From SD8 sp035528475 (lineage in GTDB: Archaea > Halobacteriota > Methanomicrobia > Methanomicrobiales > Methanospirillaceae), in assembly GCA_035528475.1 (NCBI GenBank), contig DATKYO010000114.1:1-64000 (forward strand): a DNA stretch of 64,000 nucleotides, in the 5' to 3' direction. A program made the position numbers and the translations under genes. This document shows positions 59,667-64,000 of the stretch, piece by piece. The stretch's first letter is position 1. Each line of letters starts with the position of its first letter. The notes under the pieces are model-generated. The model made no database searches. It had not been told where the DNA came from and saw only the letters and a list, made by a program, of their open reading frames with translations.

Positions 59667-60392
59667 ATGGCGGTTGAGAGAAAATTTGTGTCCGAAGGAG
59701 TACGGAAAGCACGTGTTGAAAAACACCTTGTAAAGGAGCTCAAACGTGCCGGCTATGGCGGTATGGATCTGCAGCGTACACCTCTTGGCACACAGGTGAC
59801 AATTTATGCCGAAAAACCTGGCATTGTGATCGGTAAGGGCGGTAAAGTTGTCAGGGCGCTCACCCAGGATCTGGCTACGAATTTTGGTGTGGAATCTCCT
59901 CAGATCGAGGTGCAACAGGTACAGAATCCCAACTTCAATCCACAGATTATGGCAGAAAGGCTTGCGAATGCCCTGGAGAGGGGATGGTATTTCCGCAAAG
60001 CGGGATCAAGCATCATTCGCCGTGTGATGGAAGCCGGTGCACTGGGATGTGAAGTGGTAATCGCCGGGAAACTGACAGGTTCCCGTGCCCGGGTCCAGAA
60101 ATTCACCGAAGGCTACATCAAACACTGCGGTGAACCGGCGAATACCATCGTGGAGAAGGGCTATGCGATCGGCATTAAGAAACTCGGTGCAATTGGAGTG
60201 CAGGTCAAGATTATTCCCCCTGGTGCCAGGCTTCCTGACCACTTTGAGGTAATTCCACCCAAGGAGAAACCAGCTCCGCCACCTGAAGTAAGCGTGACCG
60301 AAGTCGGTGAAGACCTTGATGAAGAACTGTCAGAAGACATGGTCGAGGATGTTGAGGGCTACATCGAGGAAGAGTTCATGGAGGAGGAGTAG
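59667..60392 (+). CDS. rps3: Small ribosomal subunit protein uS3 with acidic tail
   Basis: 241 residues. The KH domain has IVIGKGGKVVRALTQ; the C-terminal S3 domain has GSSIIRRVMEAGALGCEVVIAGKL. A tail of about 35 residues after VIPPKEKPAPPPEVS is very acidic (ends MEEE), as seen in several methanogens. It starts at the base after the uL22 stop. Confidence 0.96.
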   Translation: MAVERKFVSEGVRKARVEKHLVKELKRAGYGGMDLQRTPLGTQVTIYAEKPGIVIGKGGKVVRALTQDLATNFGVESPQIEVQQVQNPNFNPQIMAERLANALERGWYFRKAGSSIIRRVMEAGALGCEVVIAGKLTGSRARVQKFTEGYIKHCGEPANTIVEKGYAIGIKKLGAIGVQVKIIPPGARLPDHFEVIPPKEKPAPPPEVSVTEVGEDLDEELSEDMVEDVEGYIEEEFMEEE

Positions 60393-60596
60393 ATGGCGAT
60401 TCTGCGTGCCCGCGATGTTTCGCAGTTCTCTGACGTGGAACTTGTGGAGCAGATGGACAAACTTCGGATGGAGCTTATCCAGCATTACGGAAAGGTAAGT
60501 GCCGGAGGAGCCACCGAGAATCCGGGTCGCATACGTGAACTCCGGAGGACCATCGCCCGCATGAAGACAGAACAGAACAGGCGGGGCAGGGCATGA
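60393..60596 (+). CDS. rpl29: Large ribosomal subunit protein uL29
   Basis: 67 residues; helical hairpin near the tunnel exit. RARDVSQFSDVELVEQMDKLRMEL and GRIRELRRTIARMKTEQN. It starts at the base after uS3 and overlaps the rnp1 start by four bases. Confidence 0.96.
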   Translation: MAILRARDVSQFSDVELVEQMDKLRMELIQHYGKVSAGGATENPGRIRELRRTIARMKTEQNRRGRA

Positions 60597-60877
60597 TCTC
60601 TCCCCAGAATATCCTTCGCCATGAATTGATTGGCCTGGATGTTCTGGTTGTCAATGCCAGCAATCCCACACATGTAGGGATTTCGGGCCGTATCATCGAT
60701 GAAACCCGGAACACACTGGTCATCCAGGGAAAGGATGGCCAAAAGAGAGTGCCAAAAAAATTCAGCAGATTCAGGCTGACTCTCCCCGATGGTGTCCGGG
60801 TCGAGATTGACGGTTCCATGCTGGCAATGCCACCTGAAAGACGGATCAACTTACATTGGAAAAATAGAGGGAAATAA
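60593..60877 (+). CDS. rnp1: Ribonuclease P protein component 1 (Rpp29/Pop4)
   Basis: 94 residues, Sm-like beta barrel that assists RNase P RNA with tRNA 5' processing. LIGLDVLVVNASNPTHVGISGRIIDETRNTLVI and KFSRFRLTLPDGVRVEIDGSML. Its position between uL29 and uS17 is standard in archaea. Overlaps uL29 by four bases and uS17 by one. Confidence 0.95.
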   Translation: MISPQNILRHELIGLDVLVVNASNPTHVGISGRIIDETRNTLVIQGKDGQKRVPKKFSRFRLTLPDGVRVEIDGSMLAMPPERRINLHWKNRGK

Positions 60878-61203
60878 TGGCAAAAAACATAGGATTGAGC
60901 GTCAGTGTGCCCGAAGAGGCATGTGATGACGTAAATTGTCCGTTTCACGGCGTTTTACCGGTGCGCGGCCAGGTGATCACCGGCAAAGTCGTGAGCGATC
61001 GAATGATGGGAACGGTTGTAGTGGAGCGGAATTATCTGCATTATATAAGCAAATACAAGCGGTATGAAAAGCGCAATTCCCGGATCCATGCCCATAGCCC
61101 GCCTTGTATCCAGGCTAAAACGGACGATATGGTGAAGATTGCGGAATGCAGGCCACTCTCCAAGACCACAAAATTTGTTGTGGTGGAGGTGCTGCAGCCA
61201 TGA
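60877..61203 (+). CDS. rps17: Small ribosomal subunit protein uS17
   Basis: 108 residues. CPFHGVLPVRGQVITGKVVSDRMMGTVVVERNYLHY and RNSRIHAHSPPCIQAKTDDMVKIAECRPLSKTTKFVVVEV are the OB-fold core. Starts at the last base of the rnp1 stop. Confidence 0.96.
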   Translation: MAKNIGLSVSVPEEACDDVNCPFHGVLPVRGQVITGKVVSDRMMGTVVVERNYLHYISKYKRYEKRNSRIHAHSPPCIQAKTDDMVKIAECRPLSKTTKFVVVEVLQP

Positions 61204-61598
61204 AGGCCATGCAGTCGAAAACTCCGAGAGCTCTCGCAACCGGGACGAAACTCCTTTGTGCTGATAACACAGGCGCTCGTGAAGTGCAGGTTGTGTCTGT
61301 ATTCGGATACCATGGAGTTCGGCGTCGTCAGCCCAAGCTGGGACTGGGCGACATCGCAACGGTAAGTGTCAAGAAAGGAACTCCTGATATGAGAAGAAAA
61401 CTTGTCAGGGCCGTAGTCATTCGGCAGAAAAAAGAGATAAAACGGCCGAATGGTATGCGGGTTTCTTTCGAGGATAATGCTGTGGTCGTGGTAGATGAAA
61501 GAAATGAACCTCGCGGAACCGAAATTAAGGGTCCCGTGGCCAGAGAAGTGGCAGAACGGTTCCCGAAGATAGGATCCATGGCTACTATCATTGTATAA
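61200..61598 (+). CDS. rpl14: Large ribosomal subunit protein uL14
   Basis: 132 residues, subunit-interface protein. GTKLLCADNTGAREVQVVSVFGYHG, ATVSVKKGTPDMRRKLVRAVVIRQKKEIKRP and KGPVAREVAERFPKIGSMATIIV. ATG 61200 with GGAGGTG at about 61185-61191 is chosen; it overlaps the uS17 stop. ATG 61209 is a weaker option. Confidence 0.96.
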   Translation: MKAMQSKTPRALATGTKLLCADNTGAREVQVVSVFGYHGVRRRQPKLGLGDIATVSVKKGTPDMRRKLVRAVVIRQKKEIKRPNGMRVSFEDNAVVVVDERNEPRGTEIKGPVAREVAERFPKIGSMATIIV

Positions 61599-61608
61599 GG
61601 TGTGGAAA

Positions 61609-61974
61609 ATGGTTCGTATAGAGAGTAAACAACCACGAAAACAGAGAAAAGCACGCTATACAGCTCCGGCCCACCTCCGCAGCAAGTTTATCCATGCCCC
61701 CCTCGAATCCTCGCTCCAGGAGCAGTTCAATACCCGGAGTGCCCGGGTTATCAAGGGTGACACCGTGAAGGTAGTGCGCGGAGAATCTGCAGGTACGGAG
61801 GGAGTGGTGGACCTGGTGGACACCAAGAGGTACAGGATAGTGGTCCAGGGAGTCTCAATTCCCAAGGCTGACGGGACTGAGATGCCCCGTCCGGTTGACC
61901 CTTCCAACGTACAGATCACCAAACTGAATCTCAAGGACCCGAGAAGGGCAGAGAGACTGGGAGGGAATAAGTAA
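61609..61974 (+). CDS. rpl24: Large ribosomal subunit protein uL24
   Basis: 121 residues with a KOW motif (VIKGDTVKVVRGESAGTEGVV) and basic N-terminus (KQPRKQRKARY). AAGGTG precedes ATG 61609. The stop shares one base with the eS4 start. Confidence 0.96.
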   Translation: MVRIESKQPRKQRKARYTAPAHLRSKFIHAPLESSLQEQFNTRSARVIKGDTVKVVRGESAGTEGVVDLVDTKRYRIVVQGVSIPKADGTEMPRPVDPSNVQITKLNLKDPRRAERLGGNK

Positions 61975-62699
61975 TGTCAGATCATCTTAAGCGGCTCGTT
62001 GCCCCTAATTCATGGCACATTCCCAAGAAAACAGCAAAATTCATAACCAAGACGGCCCCGGGCCCACACAATGCCAATGCAATGCCGGTTGCGGTGTGGG
62101 TGCGTGACCACATGGGCTTTGCCAGGAATTTAAAGGAAGTAAAGCAGATCCTCGGCCAGAAGGATGTAATCATTAACGGGCGGCCGTGCAAAGACCCGAA
62201 GATGGGAATCGGGATCTTCGATATCATATCACTCCCCAAGGTCGGGAAGTATTACCGCATTCTCCGTGACAAGAATGGTCGTCATAAGACAATCGAGATT
62301 GACGAGGAGTCGGCAAAAAGCCGCCTTGCCAAGATCCGGAACAAGACACAGGTTCCCGGCGGGAAGATCCAGTTAAACCTCCGGTACGGAGTGAATATCC
62401 TGGCAGAGAATTCGTACAAGCCAGGAGACTCGATAGTCATATCCATTGACCCTGAGACACGGTACAAAATACTGGACCATTTCCCGTATGCGGAGGGTAA
62501 TATGGCCATGGTTATCGGAGGAAAGCATTCGGGTAAAATCGCCCGTATTGTGGCAATCGAGAAGGTTCACGGAAGCGTCCCCAACAGGGTAATCCTTGAG
62601 GATGAGGGGACGCAGGCCCGTTTCGAGACTATTGATGAGTACATCTACATGGTCGGGCGTGAGACCCCAGCACTCGCTGAATGGGGGATTGAAGAATGA
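61974..62699 (+). CDS. rps4e: Small ribosomal subunit protein eS4
   Basis: 241 residues; archaeal/eukaryotic-specific. N-terminal HLKRLVAPNSWHIPKKT, an S4 RNA-binding domain (VKQILGQKDVIINGRPCKDPK) and a C-terminal KOW-like part (GKHSGKIARIVAIEKVHGSVPN). Typical spc-operon position between uL24 and uL5. Confidence 0.96.
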   Translation: MSDHLKRLVAPNSWHIPKKTAKFITKTAPGPHNANAMPVAVWVRDHMGFARNLKEVKQILGQKDVIINGRPCKDPKMGIGIFDIISLPKVGKYYRILRDKNGRHKTIEIDEESAKSRLAKIRNKTQVPGGKIQLNLRYGVNILAENSYKPGDSIVISIDPETRYKILDHFPYAEGNMAMVIGGKHSGKIARIVAIEKVHGSVPNRVILEDEGTQARFETIDEYIYMVGRETPALAEWGIEE

Positions 62700-63202
62700 A
62701 CCCTATGCAGGAACTCTTCGTTGAGAAGGTGGTTGTTCATATGGGTGTTGGCGAGGGTGGCGAAAAGCTCTCAAAGGCAACAGAAATCATGAAAACAATC
62801 ACCGGTAATACCCCTGTGCGAAATCTGGCCAAAAAGACTCAACCCGCGTTTGGTGTCCGAAAGGGAGGCCCTATCGGATGCAAAGTAACTTTGAGAGGCC
62901 GGAAAGCCCAGGATTTTCTCCAGACGGCGCTCGATATTGTAGAGAGAAAGATTTTTCTCACCCAGTTGGACAGAAGCGGTAATTTTTCCTTTGGAATAGA
63001 GGAACACACCGACTTCCCCGGCATGTCGTATGATCCGCAGATCGGTATCTATGGAATGGATGTCAATGTGGTGCTGGCACGGAGAGGAATCAGGATTTCA
63101 CGCAGGCACGCACAGCAGAAGAAGCTTCCAAAGAAGCAGACGGTAAAATCCGAGGATACCCTCAAATTCCTTGAGACACACTATCACACAGAGGTGTCCT
63201 GA
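62696..63202 (+). CDS. rpl5: Large ribosomal subunit protein uL5
   Basis: 168 residues, binds 5S rRNA. VEKVVVHMGVGEGGEKLSKA, RKTQPAFG-like KKTQPAFGVRKGGPIGCKVTLRG and MSYDPQIGIYGMDVNVVLARRG. Overlaps the eS4 stop by four bases. Confidence 0.96.
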   Translation: MNPMQELFVEKVVVHMGVGEGGEKLSKATEIMKTITGNTPVRNLAKKTQPAFGVRKGGPIGCKVTLRGRKAQDFLQTALDIVERKIFLTQLDRSGNFSFGIEEHTDFPGMSYDPQIGIYGMDVNVVLARRGIRISRRHAQQKKLPKKQTVKSEDTLKFLETHYHTEVS

Positions 63203-63357
63203 TGGGTGGAGAAAAGACGAAAAAATTTGGTCGCGGGGCAAATGAATGCCAGATGTGCGGCCGTCAGCAAGGACTGGTTCGCAGATACCATATTATGCTC
63301 TGCCGGCAGTGCTTCCGCGAATGGGCCCAGAAAATGGGTTTTAAAAAGATGAATTAG
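63202..63357 (+). CDS. rps14: Small ribosomal subunit protein uS14, zinc-binding type
   Basis: 51 residues, read directly. It starts MGGEKTKKFGRGANECQMCG and ends MGFKKMN. Four zinc cysteines are at positions 16, 19, 34 and 37. ATG 63202 shares its first base with the uL5 stop; GAGGTG at 63191-63196 is the ribosome-binding site. Confidence 0.95.
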   Translation: MGGEKTKKFGRGANECQMCGRQQGLVRRYHIMLCRQCFREWAQKMGFKKMN

Positions 63358-63370
63358 AGGTGATTACACA

Positions 63371-63763
63371 ATGTCAAGATCAAATATCATTGCTGATGGG
63401 ATGTGTGCCCTTAAAAATGCCGCAGACGGCGGAAAACCAAGTGTAATCATCGAACCGGCCAGCAAACTCCTCGGAGCTATGTTCCGTATTATGCAGGAAT
63501 CGGGCTATATTAATGGCTTTGAATTCGTCGATGATGGGCGGGGAGGCCAGTTTCTGGTTCATCTCAATGGAAGAATTAATAAGTGTGGATCGATTTCACC
63601 GCGATATTCGGTACAGTTGAGTGACCTGGAATACTGGGAAACACAGTATCTACCGGGCAAGAACTTTGGCATCCTTATCCTGTCCACTTCCCGCGGGGTC
63701 ATGACTCATGAGCAGGCCCGCAAGGAAAATGTGGGAGGGGAGCTGCTCGGATACGTCTACTGA
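63371..63763 (+). CDS. rps8: Small ribosomal subunit protein uS8
   Basis: 130 residues, binds helix 21 of 16S rRNA. SRSNIIADGMCALKNAADGGK and the C-terminal PGKNFGILILSTSRGVMTHEQARKENVGGELLGYVY are conserved. GAGGTGA lies just upstream of ATG 63371. Confidence 0.96.
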   Translation: MSRSNIIADGMCALKNAADGGKPSVIIEPASKLLGAMFRIMQESGYINGFEFVDDGRGGQFLVHLNGRINKCGSISPRYSVQLSDLEYWETQYLPGKNFGILILSTSRGVMTHEQARKENVGGELLGYVY

Positions 63764-63772
63764 GGTGGAGAG

Positions 63773-64000
63773 ATGGCAACAGTACGTTCAGTCAGTATCC
63801 CCGAAGGGGCGAACATCGAGTTAGATGGCACGCTACTCAAGGTAAAAGGACCAAAAGGTGAAATGGAACGGAACATAAGGTTCCCCCAGATAACAGTTGC
63901 AGTAACAGACGATGAAGTGAAAATCTCCACTGCATCTGACCGAAAACGCATAATGGCCATGGTGGGGACGTATGCCGCCCATGTCAACAATATGTGCATC
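63773..64000 (+). CDS. rpl6: Large ribosomal subunit protein uL6, 5' part
   Basis: The first 76 codons; the window ends inside the gene. The visible sequence starts MATVRSVSIPEGANIELDG and has LLKVKGPKGEMERNIRFP and TASDRKRIMAMVGTYAAHVNN, typical of archaeal L6. GAGGTGGAGAG precedes ATG 63773. Confidence 0.95.
   Translation, partial: MATVRSVSIPEGANIELDGTLLKVKGPKGEMERNIRFPQITVAVTDDEVKISTASDRKRIMAMVGTYAAHVNNMCI

Noticed and set aside
1..64000. CRISPR arrays, insertion sequences, integrases, attachment sites
   Set aside because: No repeat-spacer pattern, transposase motif or flanking direct repeats at tRNA genes was seen.

Overview
The window is a stretch of a euryarchaeal methanogen chromosome, most likely of the order Methanomicrobiales. 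The evidence is an F420-reducing hydrogenase operon (frhADGB), the methanogenesis enzymes Mer and Mtd, a methanopterin cyclohydrolase (MptA), an archaeal 7S SRP RNA, archaeal ribosomal operons, and a large PGF-CTERM S-layer protein. I could not fix the genus from sequence alone. No CRISPR array, insertion sequence, integrase or prophage was seen; this is mostly housekeeping DNA with small regulatory and hypothetical islands.

Layout. 1-3.1 kb: end of the str operon (uS12, uS7, aEF-2), not followed by tuf. 3.3-6.5 kb: cyclophilin, a two-helix membrane protein, a Ras/Arf-like GTPase, a flavodoxin and a DUF2124 protein. 6.8-10.4 kb: frhADGB on the minus strand. 10.7-20.1 kb: mptA, ilvC, purL, aIF2-beta with a TRAM tail, rpoL, an operon of metallo-hydrolase plus AAA ATPase, and two M24 peptidases. 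20.1-24.5 kb: small regulator genes, two tRNAs, a zinc-ribbon/SAM-fold protein, SRP RNA, malate dehydrogenase, aEF-1beta with a 53-residue zinc protein, and an amino-acid-kinase-fold enzyme. 24.5-28.5 kb: a membrane-anchored phospholipase-D protein, two HTH genes with a perfect 17-bp operator candidate, an exported OB-fold protein, an endonuclease and a HEAT protein. 28.6-37.1 kb: nadX-nadA-nadC, a tRNA methylthiotransferase, two hypotheticals, tRNA-Ile, iorAB and an orphan DNA methyltransferase. 37.2-43.5 kb: tRNA-Ser, cbf5, hemD, a TctA-like transporter, nop5-flpA, a frameshifted DUF1614 gene, tRNA-Gln and thymidylate synthase. 44-51.5 kb: S-layer gene, AMP phosphorylase, tRNA-Arg, a dUTPase-like protein, NrpR and a non-canonical tubulin/FtsZ protein. 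51.9-55.4 kb: mer, a GalT-like protein, mtd and tfx. 55.5-55.9 kb: a promoter-preceded, highly structured gene-free segment (candidate ncRNA). 56-64 kb: the S10/spc ribosomal operon from uL3 to the start of uL6.

How the parts work together. Frh supplies reduced F420, which Mtd and Mer use in consecutive steps of CO2 reduction; MptA starts synthesis of the C1 carrier tetrahydromethanopterin, and the kinase near 24 kb may serve methanofuran synthesis. NadX, NadA and NadC form a complete aspartate-to-NaMN route. Cbf5, Nop5 and fibrillarin form an RNA-modification cluster. NrpR and Tfx are archaeal regulators of nitrogen and molybdenum or C1 metabolism.

Most unusual items: the unassigned structured segment at 55.5-55.9 kb, the extended or dual-start FrhG overlapping FrhD, the C6-tract frameshift in DUF1614, a Dcd-family protein lacking the deaminase glutamate, a CAU tRNA that looks like tRNA-Ile2, and TTG starts on frhA and mer.
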